Position numbers and translations under genes: made by a program. The notes under the pieces are model-generated. The model searched no databases and was not told the DNA's origin. It saw only the letters and a program-made list of their open reading frames with translations. Of a stretch of DNA of 28,772 nucleotides, positions 1 to 7,581 are shown piece by piece. Within the stretch, counting starts at the first letter, position 1. Each line of letters opens with the position of its first letter. Source of the DNA: Clostridia bacterium (GTDB lineage Bacteria > Bacillota > Clostridia > Oscillospirales > CAG-272); contig JAGCJD010000174.1 of the NCBI GenBank assembly GCA_017648425.1, forward strand, positions 1 through 28,772. The letters run 5' to 3'.

Positions 1-1
1 C

Positions 2-289
2 ATAGGGAATCATGCGGAGAATTTTATTCGCTCGTTTAATGCGGACATCTGCTTTTTTTCGGTAAGAACGCTGACGAGCGGCGGATCGCTTACTGACAAT
101 GCGATAGAGGAGAACGCCATACGAAAGGTCATGATGTCGCAGTCACGCAAAAGGGTGCTTATGCTAAACTCCGAAAAGGTTGGCGAGCCGTTCATGAGCA
201 ATCTTTGCACGATAAATGAAGTCGATTTTATAGTGAGCGAGCGAGATATTTCCGCACTGTTTGAGGAGCATAAGGAAAAATTTATTTGA
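2..289 (+). CDS. DeoR/GlpR-family transcriptional regulator, C-terminal part (partial at left edge)
   Basis: This open frame enters from the left edge and stops at TGA 287-289, giving about 95 residues. The stretch FFSVRTLTSGGSLTDNAIEE, followed by a basic MMSQSRKRVL segment and LMLNSEKVG, matches the end of the DeoR C-terminal sensor domain, where a sugar-phosphate-binding fold controls an N-terminal winged helix. In most family members the last motif reads D-x-S-K; here it is N-S-E-K. The DNA-binding half is outside the window, so the regulated pathway, usually sugar or nucleoside catabolism, cannot be told. A perfect hairpin follows at 401-433. Confidence 0.7.
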   Translation: MGNHAENFIRSFNADICFFSVRTLTSGGSLTDNAIEENAIRKVMMSQSRKRVLMLNSEKVGEPFMSNLCTINEVDFIVSERDISALFEEHKEKFI

Positions 290-400
290 GCACTTGGATA
301 TAATTGGCAAAAAATTCACACCTTTTTTGTGAAAAAGGTGTGCCAAAAAACTTGCTGAAAATTATTTGTTGTTTGTTTTTTTATTTGTGCATCTCTTTTC

Positions 401-433
401 ATTATACGGGAGGATATTATCCTCCCGTATAAT
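401..433 (+). terminator. Perfect 15-bp hairpin after the DeoR-type gene
   Basis: Arms 401-415 and 419-433 are exact reverse complements around a 3-base loop, with the core GGGAGGATATTATCCTCCC. A T-rich stretch follows. It may terminate the upstream gene. A very similar hairpin, GGGCGGAT...ATCCGCCC, is at 588-606, so it could equally belong to a dispersed palindromic repeat family. Confidence 0.5.
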
Positions 434-467
434 TCGTTTGTTATTTTTGTTTGCCGCATGACGGGCT

Positions 468-685
468 GTCGAGGCGCCAGCCCCTACCACGGTTTGATTG
501 TAACCCTTTTATTTGCGCCTTACAATATTATTCGTACAATTTTTGGCGTTTTGTCTATATTGAAAAATTTCTCTTTACCCCTCGTAGGGGCGGATATTAT
601 CCGCCCGTTTATACACAAATTTCCGCGTTTCTTCTATCTTTGATTTTCGATATTTCTATTCCTCGGTAGGGGGCGGCGCCTCGAC
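468..685. repeat. MITE-like element with 21-bp terminal inverted repeats
   Basis: Bases 468-488 and 665-685 are inverted copies matching at 19 of 21 positions; both carry the GGCGCCTCGAC/GTCGAGGCGCC end. The 218-bp interval has no convincing gene and contains the hairpin at 588-606. Small non-coding elements bounded by inverted repeats are typical of intergenic regions in gut clostridia. No clear target-site duplication was seen, so the mobile nature is inference. Confidence 0.45.
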
Positions 686-713
686 GGTGTGTTTTCACGA
701 AAGAAATTTTGTT

Positions 714-821
714 CCGCCCCCGGCGGCGGTCGCAACCGTCCCTCGCACCTTTTTGCTCCGCAAAACGGTGCTCGAGGGGAAAGCTCTTTTTCACCAAAAA
801 AACAAAGGGTATCCCAATTGG
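714..821. repeat. 108-bp repeat, copy A
   Basis: This block is nearly identical to 926-1034: about four differences, one of them a single-base indel. It ends in the same CAAAGGGTATCCCAAT string that forms half of the tRNA terminator in copy B. Short reading frames across both copies are repeat artefacts. Confidence 0.75.
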
Positions 822-910
822 TACGGAGAGATTTGAATCACTGTTGTAGCTAAGACTCTGCCATCGCAAGGCGCTACTTGCTCGGCACAGCCTAAGCTAC
901 TGCCACTCCT
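819..910 (-). other. Possible decayed tRNA between the two repeat copies
   Basis: On the minus strand this stretch ends ...TTCAAATCTCTCC...CCA, like the T-loop, T-stem and CCA end of the real tRNA-Ser at 1052-1143, and it sits in the same position relative to the 108-bp repeat. The 5' T-stem strand and the acceptor pairing are lost and no cloverleaf could be drawn. It may be the remnant of a duplicated tRNA-plus-terminator unit. Confidence 0.25.
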
Positions 911-925
911 TATTGCTCCCTTTAT

Positions 926-1034
926 CCGCCCCCGGCGGCGGTCGCAACCGTCCCTCGCGCCTTTTTGCTCCGCAAAACGGTGCTCGAGGGGAAAGCTCTT
1001 TTTCGCCAAAAAAAGCAAAGGGTATCCCAATCGG
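926..1034. repeat. 108-bp repeat, copy B
   Basis: Second copy of the block at 714-821, offset by 212 bases. Its right end overlaps the terminator of tRNA-Ser, so the duplicated unit seems to have included the downstream region of a tRNA gene. Confidence 0.75.
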
Positions 1035-1045
1035 GATACCCTTTG
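1007..1045 (-). terminator. Rho-independent terminator of tRNA-Ser
   Basis: Bases 1016-1028 pair perfectly with 1033-1045 (CAAAGGGTATCCC stem, 4-base loop). Read on the minus strand, the hairpin follows the tRNA by a few bases and ends in a run of T (A-tract 1008-1014 on the plus strand). Confidence 0.85.
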
Positions 1046-1051
1046 TTTTTT

Positions 1052-1143
1052 TGGCGGAGAAGGAGAGATTTGAACTCTCGCACCGGGTTTGCCGGTCTAC
1101 ACCCTTAGCAGGGGCGCCTCTTCGGCCTCTTGAGTACTTCTCC
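1052..1143 (-). tRNA. tRNA-Ser(GCU)
   Basis: The minus strand folds as a long-variable-arm tRNA. The acceptor GGAGAAG (1137-1143) pairs with CTTCTCC near the encoded CCA (1052-1054), and the T-stem is GAGAG/CTCTC around TTCAAAT. The anticodon loop CTGCTAA carries GCU, reading AGC/AGU serine codons. The extra stem fits class II serine tRNAs. Length is 92 nt including CCA. Confidence 0.95.
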
Positions 1144-1284
1144 ATATGGTGAGCTCGCCGTCTTCAAAACTCACATTCCATATTATACCCCATTTTTATC
1201 CGTTTGTCAATATGTTTTCAATATCTTTTGGCAAAATTATTTTAAAGTTATTTTAATTCCCGTTATGTCGATTGTTTTTGTGGC

Positions 1285-1908
1285 TCACAGCGCCTTGTAT
1301 GCCCCTATGATAGTTGCAGTTACAAAGTCAGCGCTTATTATCGATGCAAGGATTACTGCGAGTATCTTGCATGTTGACGGCGGTATTCTTAGCGCAAGTC
1401 TGTACAGTGTTTCCCAAAGCGTTGCAAAAAACAGTGTTACAAGAAATCCCCATAGCAGACTGTATCCAAGACACACTATTCCAAAAAGATTAAATGCGCG
1501 CTCTGAATAATCCCAGAGTGTAATTCCTATCGCTCTATAAGCAAGTCCTGTTAAAAGCTCTGCTATTGTGGACGCGAGCGTTGTTAGTATAAAATAAATA
1601 AAAAAACGATGGACGGGAGTTGAGATAAGCCGTTTGCCTAAGCTGTTTCTTTTGAGTGGCTCTCCTATCAGACCGCCTATGTTTTTTGGCGTTCCGAAAA
1701 GAACAAAGGACAATATTATGCAAGCTCCGTATATCGGACACACAGGAAGAAAAAGAAGCCCTCGGTCACCACGAGCATTATATATAATAAGTCGTCCCGC
1801 TTTTTCAAAGCACCAACCCATAAAGGATATAAGTATTCCGATAAGCGTCAGTCTGCACGCAAATAAAAATTTGTCCATTCCTTTGTCCCGTTGCTCTTTT
1901 TGTGACAT
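1285..1908 (-). CDS. CmpB-type multi-pass membrane protein (putative ABC transporter permease family)
   Basis: The 207-residue protein has about five hydrophobic segments and the signature pieces of the CmpB family (Pfam ABC_trans_CmpB): LLFLPVCPIYG near residue 55, a later E-L-L-T-G, and LWDYSERAFNLFGIVCLGYS with a following SLLWG. Family members are Firmicutes integral membrane proteins annotated as putative ABC transporter components; no biochemical role is established. The ATG at 1906-1908 has a good GGAGGT five bases upstream. The gene is divergent from the interrupted ATPase across about 100 bases, and both read away from that spacer. Confidence 0.75.
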   Translation of the reverse strand: MSQKEQRDKGMDKFLFACRLTLIGILISFMGWCFEKAGRLIIYNARGDRGLLFLPVCPIYGACIILSFVLFGTPKNIGGLIGEPLKRNSLGKRLISTPVHRFFIYFILTTLASTIAELLTGLAYRAIGITLWDYSERAFNLFGIVCLGYSLLWGFLVTLFFATLWETLYRLALRIPPSTCKILAVILASIISADFVTATIIGAYKAL

Positions 1909-2010
1909 ATATTACCTCCATGAAAACCTTTTCAACTAATAGCATTAATCATGGAGGGCGGTTTTTATACATATATTTTGTTAGAACTTATTTTGGAGGA
2001 AGGGGCAAAA

Positions 2011-2916
2011 ATGACAGAAAATAAAGGCATGGACAAAAGTGTATTTATGCGCGGGCGCGGACTTGACGATGCTCAGGTAGCTGAGGCGCGTGAAAAATAC
2101 GGTAGCAACACGCTTAATGTCAGAAAAAGCAAGAGCTTTTTGAGAAGATTTTTTGAAAATCTAGGCGACCCGGTTATACGAATACTTTTGGTCGCGCTCT
2201 GCGTAAATCTTTTCTTTGTGTTTAAAGGCGGAGATATAGCCGAAACGGTAGGTATAGCCATTTCGGTGTTTCTTGCCGCTTTTATATCTGCTCTCTCGGA
2301 GAGCGGGGGAGAAAATGCGTTTCGCCGATTGTCACGCGAATGCGCGGACGGTGTGTGCCGTGTAAGGCGAAACGGCAGGATAACGACAGTGCCCATAGAC
2401 GAGATAGTTGTGGGGGACATAGTGCTTGTAAGCGCGGGAGAAAGGATACCTGCTGACGGATACATAATAAGCGGAGGTGTATCCGTGGATCAATCCGCGA
2501 TAACCGGGGAGAGCAAGGAAAAAGAAAAAAAGCCCTCGTCGGGGCTTGACCGCTCTCCATCGTCCCCGTCGGCGCTTTTGCGCGGCTGTCCCGTGCTTTC
2601 GGGCGAGGGGGTAATGCAGGTGTTTGCTGTTGGGGATAATAGCTTTTTGGGTAAAATATCAATAGAGGTACAGACCGAAACAAGAGAAAGTCCACTCAAA
2701 CTGAGACTCACCCGACTTGCTCGTCAGATAAGTCGTCTTGGCTATCTTGCGTCTGTTCTTGTATCACTTGCCTTTTTGTTCAATTGCTTTGTAATTGACA
2801 GCGGATTTGAATGGCAGCTCGTTCTTTTAAAGCTCAGAGATATACCTTATTTGCTTGAAAAATTACTTCACGCGTTCATGCTCGGATTAACAATAATAGT
2901 CGTGGCAGTTCCTGAC
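2011..2916 (+). pseudogene. P-type Ca2+-transporting ATPase, 5' fragment cut by prophage integration
   Basis: About 302 residues of a P2-type cation pump remain. They comprise the N-terminal domain with a G-L-D-D start and YGSNTL, transmembrane helices 1-2, the actuator domain with GDIVLVSAGERIPADG and the TGES dephosphorylation motif, then helices 3-4 ending IIVVAVP. The family continues with EGLP in helix 4; here codon 302 is GAC and the frame runs into unrelated DNA up to a stop at 3079-3081. The phosphorylation DKTG motif and the nucleotide-binding domain are absent and presumably lie beyond the prophage's other end. ATG 2011 is chosen over 1951 because GGAGGAAGGGG precedes it. The pump should be non-functional in the lysogen. 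Confidence 0.85.
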
Positions 2917-2930
2917 GGAGCTCCACGACT
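2890..2930. other. attL of the prophage (serine integrase site)
   Basis: Homology to the ATPase ends at the GA of codon 302 (about 2914). Exactly there sits an imperfect dyad with outer arms GTCGTGG (2899-2905) and CCACGAC (2923-2929) and centre at 2914. Large serine integrases use short imperfect inverted repeats with a central dinucleotide, and the prophage encodes such an enzyme at 3725-5104. The exact crossover bases are inferred because attR is outside the window. Confidence 0.65.
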
Positions 2931-2954
2931 TGGCTGTTCTATCCTCACATCTTC

Positions 2955-2983
2955 ATTATACCACATTTTTCGACATCTGTCAA
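2955..2983 (-). promoter_or_regulatory. Consensus sigma-A promoter pointing out of the prophage
   Basis: On the minus strand TTGACA (2978-2983) and TATAAT (2955-2960) are separated by exactly 17 bases. Transcription would start near 2948, cross attL and run antisense into the ATPase fragment. In the excised circle it would read into the other phage terminus. Confidence 0.75.
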
Positions 2984-3724
2984 TATTTTTTGTGAAAATT
3001 TTTTCCAAAAATCGCAAAAAAATTCAAAAAACAATTTTTTTCGGGGAGTTTCTCGGGGGTTTTTGGGTAAAAGCTCATTGAAAATCAAGTAAAATTTCTC
3101 TTGAAAAAGAGAAAGAGCCACTGAGTTTTCGTGAAAAACACTTTGCTTTATCTTTCGTATTTCCGATATTTCCTCGGAAATACGCTCATGCTTTGAAAAT
3201 GCTGATATTTCGCCGCGTATCTCTCTCGCGATAAGTATTATATAATAATATATATAATATATAACGCATGCGCGCTCGTGTGTACGCGCTTACGCGCGCT
3301 CTCTCGCGCTCGCCGTGCGCTCGGGGGTGGCGGCGGAACGATCTTTTTTTCTGTCTTGGCTGAATTTGTGTGACCGAGTGAAAGACGATAGCGCTCCTGC
3401 GCCCTCAAAAACTGTCTGTAAGGCTAAAAAGGGGCAGGGGGTGCTGTCTTACCCTGCCCATATGCGTAAAGATTAAAATACAGCGTTTTTCAAAAGACAA
3501 TTTTTTCCACCTTTCGACAACACCGAGAGAGACCATTCCCCCCTTCGGGGGGTAAGGGGGGTCTCTCTCTGTCTTGTATATGTCTTGTAAAAGTTTTGTT
3601 TTGTTTCTGTATTGTTTCTGTTTTGTTTTGGGTTCAACCGATAGAGCTTTTTTTGTAAGATCCGGGAGCTCTTTCGGCGGTGATTTTATTTGCGTTATAA
3701 GTCGATTTATTCGTGCTTTATTTA
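2984..3724. other. Non-coding left end of the prophage, rich in stem-loops
   Basis: No gene was found in these 740 bases. They hold hairpins at 3156-3184 (9-bp stem), 3432-3459 (GGGCAGGG/CCCTGCCC) and 3525-3569 (10-bp outer GAGAGAGACC stem plus an inner C6/G6 stem). There is an AT-rich run (3235-3264) followed by a CG-rich stretch with TACGCGCG-type words (3265-3330). The hairpin at 3525-3569 lies downstream of the integrase and may end its transcript. An origin or attP accessory region is possible but not shown. Confidence 0.5.
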
Positions 3725-5104
3725 TTACGCTTCGTTGAATGTAACATCAAAGCTTCCGTCCTTGTAAACGACTATCTTTTTGAGCGTTCGTCCCCAAAAT
3801 GCCTTCTTGCTTTCGGGGGTGAGCGAATTATACATCTGTTCAAAATCTTTGAGCTCTTTTATGTTTATGAACTCCTGCTCGCGTATCTCTTGTCTTTGCT
3901 TTGCTTCGTCAAGCTCCGCTTTGAGGGATAGATAATCTCTCTCGTATATCTCCTTTGGAATGAGATCGGAAAGGTACAGATCTTTGAGCTTTTCTATTTT
4001 TGCCATTATCTTTGAGGTGTCGGGCGCTCTTTTGGGCACGGACGCCTTTTTCATTTTTATTTCTATATTGTATTTTTTTGCCTCGGAAATAAGGTTTTCG
4101 ACAAGCCACGCTTCCAGCTTTTGCTGATTTATCTGCTTTTGCATTTCGCATTGGAGCATACTTCTCGCGGAACAGCGGTAATAGATTATAGTCTTTCCCT
4201 TAGTGCCGTCCTTTTTCTTGTTTGCGTAGCTGTATGTGCTCATTCTTCTTCCGCATTCTCCGCAGAACATAAGCCCTGTGAAAATATAGACATTCGAGGT
4301 CCTTGTCATTGTGCGCTGTCCTCGTGTTTCAAGCAGGGAAGCGGTAAGCTCAAAGGTCTTTTTGTCAATTATCGCGGGACACCAATTTTCAATTCCGTAA
4401 GCCTCGCCTATATACCATTTATTGGTGAGCATATGCTTCATGGATTTTGCGTCGATCGTTACGCCGTATTCGGTGAATATGTATCTTGCTGTTTCTTTCA
4501 TGGAGCGGCAGTCGATATACTTATCGAATGTGGCGCGAGCGATGTTTGCCCGCTGTTCGTCAATAACGGCGCGCTTGTTTTCTATTTTATATCCGAGAGG
4601 GGTGCTGCCGGATATAACATGTCCGTCCTTTACCATATTGCTGAAAACGAATTTTATCCTCTCGGAGGTGCGGTCGGACTCGTCCTGCGCTATCGCCAGC
4701 TTTATGTTGAGCGCAAGGCGACCATTGGCGCTTGTCGTGTCGTAATCCTCGTCCGTTGCCAGCCACTGTACCTTGTGCTTATCAAGTATTGCCTGAACCT
4801 CGTAATAGTCGGATACATTACGGAACCAACGGTCAAGCTTGACAAAAAGGACGACATCTATTTTGCCGTCACGCACATCTTGTATCATTCGCATAAATTC
4901 CGGGCGAGCCGTGTATTTCTTTCGCGCGGATATGCCCTCATCGGTATAGTGGTCCACAACGGTGAGGTCGTTCTCCTCGGCGTAACGGGAAAGGCGCTCC
5001 TTCTGAGCGTCAAGAGAAACGCCGTGCTGCGCCTGCTCCTCGGTGGAAACGCGGGAGTAAAGCGCCGCCCGTCTTATGCTGTCGTCAAATCGTTTTACCT
5101 TCAT
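3725..5104 (-). CDS. Large serine recombinase / phage integrase
   Basis: The 459-residue protein begins with a resolvase catalytic domain: ALYSRVSTEEQ with the likely nucleophile Ser20, and later the DRWFRN and LNIKLAIAQDESDRTSERIK helices. A recombinase domain around residues 160-250 and a zinc ribbon (CGECGRR...YYRCS...QC) follow, then a coiled-coil C-terminal region near 360-420. Length and order are those of phage large serine integrases, which cut attP and attB, pass through a 5'-phosphoserine intermediate and rejoin without a host factor. It is the leftmost phage gene, about 800 bases from attL. It starts 4 bases after the ImmA stop, so it belongs to the same leftward lysogenic operon. 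Confidence 0.92.
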   Translation of the reverse strand: MKVKRFDDSIRRAALYSRVSTEEQAQHGVSLDAQKERLSRYAEENDLTVVDHYTDEGISARKKYTARPEFMRMIQDVRDGKIDVVLFVKLDRWFRNVSDYYEVQAILDKHKVQWLATDEDYDTTSANGRLALNIKLAIAQDESDRTSERIKFVFSNMVKDGHVISGSTPLGYKIENKRAVIDEQRANIARATFDKYIDCRSMKETARYIFTEYGVTIDAKSMKHMLTNKWYIGEAYGIENWCPAIIDKKTFELTASLLETRGQRTMTRTSNVYIFTGLMFCGECGRRMSTYSYANKKKDGTKGKTIIYYRCSARSMLQCEMQKQINQQKLEAWLVENLISEAKKYNIEIKMKKASVPKRAPDTSKIMAKIEKLKDLYLSDLIPKEIYERDYLSLKAELDEAKQRQEIREQEFINIKELKDFEQMYNSLTPESKKAFWGRTLKKIVVYKDGSFDVTFNEA

Positions 5105-5108
5105 TCTA

Positions 5109-5708
5109 TTAAATCCTTTGCTCTGATTGCGTAACCGTGGAATGCTCTTTTATGTACTGTGAAAAGAGGGAGTACAGCTTTTGCTCGCATGGGTCCGTCA
5201 GAAATTTGTCCTTTGAATAAAGAAGCTGCATACGCCTTGCCCGCTCCTCGGCGACATGACGCTCGACCATGCAATATTTTGCTATATACTCGCATGAGGT
5301 AATCCCCATGCCCCAAAGTACGCATGAGGGGCAGAGAATTCTGCGCGCAAACATATCGGCGTACTTTTCGGATACATATTTATCATTTTCCGTTCGCATA
5401 TTCCAATACTGTGAATATTTTATCTCGTGTTCAAGGTAGTAGTGTCCAAGCTCATGGGCTATGGTATATCGAGAGCACTCTATGGGGGCGAGGTCGTTAT
5501 AAATTATGCACCATGTGCTTCCGTCATAGAACGACCTGCCGTTTTCTCCTGCTCGGAGCAGTTTTACGCTACTGTTCTTTATTACTTTTATGCCCTCCTC
5601 TCTCCTCGCTATTTTGATTATATCAATAGGCAGAGAGCAGAGTTCACTTTTTATGAGGCACTCCCATGAATTGTCCCTTACACACAAATAGTTTTCATAA
5701 GGTCTCAT
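5109..5708 (-). CDS. ImmA/IrrE-family zinc metallopeptidase of the prophage
   Basis: The 199-residue protein has the ImmA/IrrE core. A segment around EEGIKVIKNSS and an IIYND strand are followed by the zinc motif HELGH at residues 85-89 and a downstream EKYADMFARRILCP helix supplying the third ligand. Family members such as ImmA of ICEBs1 and IrrE/DdrO systems cleave a partner XRE repressor to induce a mobile element. The gene lies directly downstream of an XRE repressor (stop 5735), which is the likely substrate. It is longer than the satellite's homologue at 21690-22082 because of a C-terminal extension. Confidence 0.88.
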   Translation of the reverse strand: MRPYENYLCVRDNSWECLIKSELCSLPIDIIKIARREEGIKVIKNSSVKLLRAGENGRSFYDGSTWCIIYNDLAPIECSRYTIAHELGHYYLEHEIKYSQYWNMRTENDKYVSEKYADMFARRILCPSCVLWGMGITSCEYIAKYCMVERHVAEERARRMQLLYSKDKFLTDPCEQKLYSLFSQYIKEHSTVTQSEQRI

Positions 5709-5734
5709 TTTCAGTTGGCAATTATTTTATAGCT

Positions 5735-6175
5735 TTATAGCAGTGTGTCGTCGGTTTCGGGAGCATTCTTTATGTCTTTCCAATCATTCTTGCTCATTTT
5801 TACTATTTCGTCCTGCCTTTTGTCAGCGGAGCTTGCCGCCGTGTAAATGCAAACATTGCCGTCTGCTTCAAGTCCGAGCAGACAAAGGACAGCGGGCTGC
5901 ATTTCGGGGTGCATACGGTAAGCGCTGAGTACTCTGAGCTCTATATCGGTAAGGTCGTTGCGCTTTATCTGGGGCTCGGTATCCGCGTTGTCGGCAAAAA
6001 AGTATTCGCGACTTACGCCAAAGTACTGCGCCAGCTTTTCAAGCGTGGTCTTTGAGGGGAGAGTGCCGTTCTTCCATTTAGTTATAGAGCCAGCGGAAAT
6101 GCCGAGCTCCTTTACTACCGCAGAGGGAGTTTTTTGATTTGCCTTGCAAAGCTCGTAAAGATTGTTCCAAAACAT
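5735..6175 (-). CDS. XRE-family (CI-like) phage repressor
   Basis: The 146-residue protein has an N-terminal helix-turn-helix (residues about 1-60: AVVKELGISAGSITKWKNG, then LEKLAQYFGVSREYFF) and a less conserved acidic tail. ATG 6173-6175 is used because AAAGGAAAT precedes it; the longer frame to 6229 would begin inside operator 1. It is divergent from a Cro-like gene, with three 17-bp operators between them, and is followed by ImmA and integrase, the standard arrangement of a lysogeny module. It should repress the early promoter at 6277-6305. Confidence 0.88.
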   Translation of the reverse strand: MFWNNLYELCKANQKTPSAVVKELGISAGSITKWKNGTLPSKTTLEKLAQYFGVSREYFFADNADTEPQIKRNDLTDIELRVLSAYRMHPEMQPAVLCLLGLEADGNVCIYTAASSADKRQDEIVKMSKNDWKDIKNAPETDDTLL

Positions 6176-6223
6176 AGTGATATTTCCTTTCTTGCATGTT
6201 CTTCCGTAAATTTTATCAGTTTG

Positions 6224-6305
6224 TTTCACATATGGTGAAATAAATTATATATTTCACTGAAAATGAAAAATACATATTGACATTTCATTGAAAGTGAATT
6301 ATAAT
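6224..6305 (+). promoter_or_regulatory. Early promoter with three repressor operators
   Basis: Three 17-bp sites of the form TTTCAC-N5-GTGAAA are present: 6224-6240 (perfect dyad), 6252-6268 and 6283-6299. The third exactly fills the 17-base spacer between TTGACA (6277-6282) and TATAAT (6300-6305), so repressor bound there would block RNA polymerase. The transcript would begin near 6312 and run into the early operon starting at 6421. Confidence 0.85.
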
Positions 6306-6362
6306 GTTAACACTGTCAAACAAAACAGACATAATTTCACCCAAAAGAATATATTTAACATC

Positions 6363-6391
6363 ATTGTATCACAAAAATTATGCTGTGTCAA
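6363..6391 (-). promoter_or_regulatory. Leftward promoter for the repressor-ImmA-integrase operon
   Basis: On the minus strand TTGACA (6386-6391), a 17-base spacer and TACAAT (6363-6368) form a near-consensus promoter. The start near 6356 lies downstream of the rightward early start (about 6312), so the two promoters face each other and their transcripts overlap by about 45 bases. Confidence 0.75.
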
Positions 6392-6420
6392 TAAAAACAA
6401 TAAAAAAAGGAGGTAGAAAA

Positions 6421-6615
6421 ATGTTAAACGGAAAGCTTGTGAGAACGCTCATGAGAGCCAAGGGATACAGTGGCAGAGAGCTTGCGGCAAGGGTAGGGAT
6501 AAGCGAGTCCATGATGTCTTATATTCTGCAAGGGCTCAGAGAGCCGAATGTGCAGACGCTGGTCCGAATTGCCAACGAGCTTGGCTGTTCGCTTGACGAA
6601 ATGATAATAAGATGA
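6421..6615 (+). CDS. Cro-like XRE-family helix-turn-helix protein
   Basis: The 64-residue protein is almost entirely one HTH_3 domain: LVRTLMRAKGYSGRELAARV, then ISESMMSYILQG as the recognition helix, then TLVRIANELGCSLDEMI. AAAGGAGG six bases before ATG 6421 fixes the start; a longer frame beginning at 6304 overlaps the -10 box. As the first gene under the operator-controlled early promoter, divergent from the CI-like repressor, it fits the Cro role of shutting off the lysogenic operon. Confidence 0.88.
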   Translation: MLNGKLVRTLMRAKGYSGRELAARVGISESMMSYILQGLREPNVQTLVRIANELGCSLDEMIIR

Positions 6616-6675
6616 TAGGACAAGTCGGGGGCTGCATATACTGTAACATCTTATGCTTATCGGGAGGTCGGTAGA

Positions 6676-6834
6676 ATGAAGGGTATGACGGCATCAATAA
6701 AGAACGAGCCGAACATGAATTACATAATGAAGGTGCTCTGCGAGCAGCTCTCCCGACAGGAGATAGGCTCGTACGAATATTCGTACAAATTGGAAAGAAA
6801 GGAGAATTGTTTAAAAAATGCAGAACAGGCGTAA
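6676..6834 (+). CDS. Small early phage protein, 52 aa
   Basis: ATG 6676 follows GGGAGGT at good spacing, and the frame gives a 52-residue, mildly basic protein with a predicted helix around MNYIMKVLCEQLSRQEIGSY. No family is recognised. Its last 17 bases overlap the next gene, which suggests translational coupling. Position after cro suggests an early regulatory or accessory role. Confidence 0.6.
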   Translation: MKGMTASIKNEPNMNYIMKVLCEQLSRQEIGSYEYSYKLERKENCLKNAEQA

Positions 6835-7138
6835 GCAAGAAAGACAGACACAGCTGACGCTCGAGCTTGGAAGCGGAGTACAGCTCTCAGAGGCTCAGCT
6901 TTGCAGTGTCGTGTCGCTTGTGGTGGGGCTTGAATACCGCAAGGAAAGGCACGGCGCGTGGGCGCTTGACCAAGAGCATTCGAGCAAAAAGTATTTAAGG
7001 TGGAGGTGCAGCGCCTGCGGACACTGGCAGTCGTCAAGGCGTAACGATAAGAGTGAGCAGATATTTTACATGAATTACTGTCCATTCTGTGGTTCGCAGA
7101 TGGACAAGCCCGCAAGGGAGAGGGCTGAGCAGATATGA
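6818..7138 (+). CDS. Zinc-ribbon phage protein, homologous to the satellite's 21372-21686
   Basis: The 106-residue protein ends in a four-cysteine ribbon: RWRCSACGHWQ, then IFYMNYCPFCGSQMDKP. Before it is an EYRKERHGAW segment. Both segments recur almost intact in the satellite protein at 21372-21686, so the two are homologous. The function is unknown; zinc ribbons of this size usually bind nucleic acid or act as protein adaptors. It overlaps the next gene by the bases ATGA. Confidence 0.75.
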   Translation: MQNRRKQERQTQLTLELGSGVQLSEAQLCSVVSLVVGLEYRKERHGAWALDQEHSSKKYLRWRCSACGHWQSSRRNDKSEQIFYMNYCPFCGSQMDKPARERAEQI

Positions 7139-7578
7139 TGAGTAAGCTTATATTTATAATTCTCGCCTGCGCGCTGTTTGCCGCTTTGGGAGCGTTAGGT
7201 GAGAAAATGCTGCGTCAGGGTAAAGGCGAGGCGGATAATTCCGAGGAGGACGAGCCCGAGAGAAAAAACAGCATACGGGTGCTGATAAAGCCCGCAAGGG
7301 AGAGGGCGTATCTTACATGGATAAAAAACACTCAGGAAAGCTTTGAGAGTATTGTGGGCGGTCATATAAAATCGATTACGATAGCAAATGACATGGTAAT
7401 AGTTTGCAACGACGAGGTCGATGTAAGCGCTTCTCGCTTTAACACGAGAATTTGCGGAGAGCAGTTTTTTGGCGATATAATTATTTGCGGAGCAAGTAAT
7501 GAGGGCTTTGACAGTATTCCTGTAAGTGATGAAACGGTAAGACGCATATTCTGCTCGTTGTTCGCTGTGGAGAGGTGA
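7135..7578 (+). CDS. DUF3846-like protein with an N-terminal membrane segment
   Basis: Of 147 residues, the first 22 (LIFIILACALFAALGALG) form a probable membrane anchor, followed by an acidic linker. From about residue 48 the sequence VLIKPAREKA-like, a conserved W-I-K, and a pattern of short strands ending IIICGAS...GFDSIPVSDE resembles DUF3846, a small domain common in Firmicutes mobile elements. DUF3846 has no known function. ATG 7135 overlaps the upstream stop by four bases. Confidence 0.6.
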   Translation: MMSKLIFIILACALFAALGALGEKMLRQGKGEADNSEEDEPERKNSIRVLIKPARERAYLTWIKNTQESFESIVGGHIKSITIANDMVIVCNDEVDVSASRFNTRICGEQFFGDIIICGASNEGFDSIPVSDETVRRIFCSLFAVER

Positions 7579-7581
7579 GAA

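Noticed and set aside
609..1152. Several 80-codon frames sharing a GIPFVFL or EKSFPLEHRF motif
   Set aside because: They are translations of the 108-bp repeat and the tRNA region. The repeated motif reflects duplicated DNA, not homologous proteins.
4121..5134. 337-codon open frame on the plus strand
   Set aside because: It lies antisense to the serine integrase, has no ribosome site, and its product is a Cys- and Leu-rich shadow of the real gene.
6304..6420. N-terminal extension of the Cro-like protein
   Set aside because: Its ATG overlaps the -10 box of the early promoter, while ATG 6421 has a strong ribosome site and begins the HTH fold directly.
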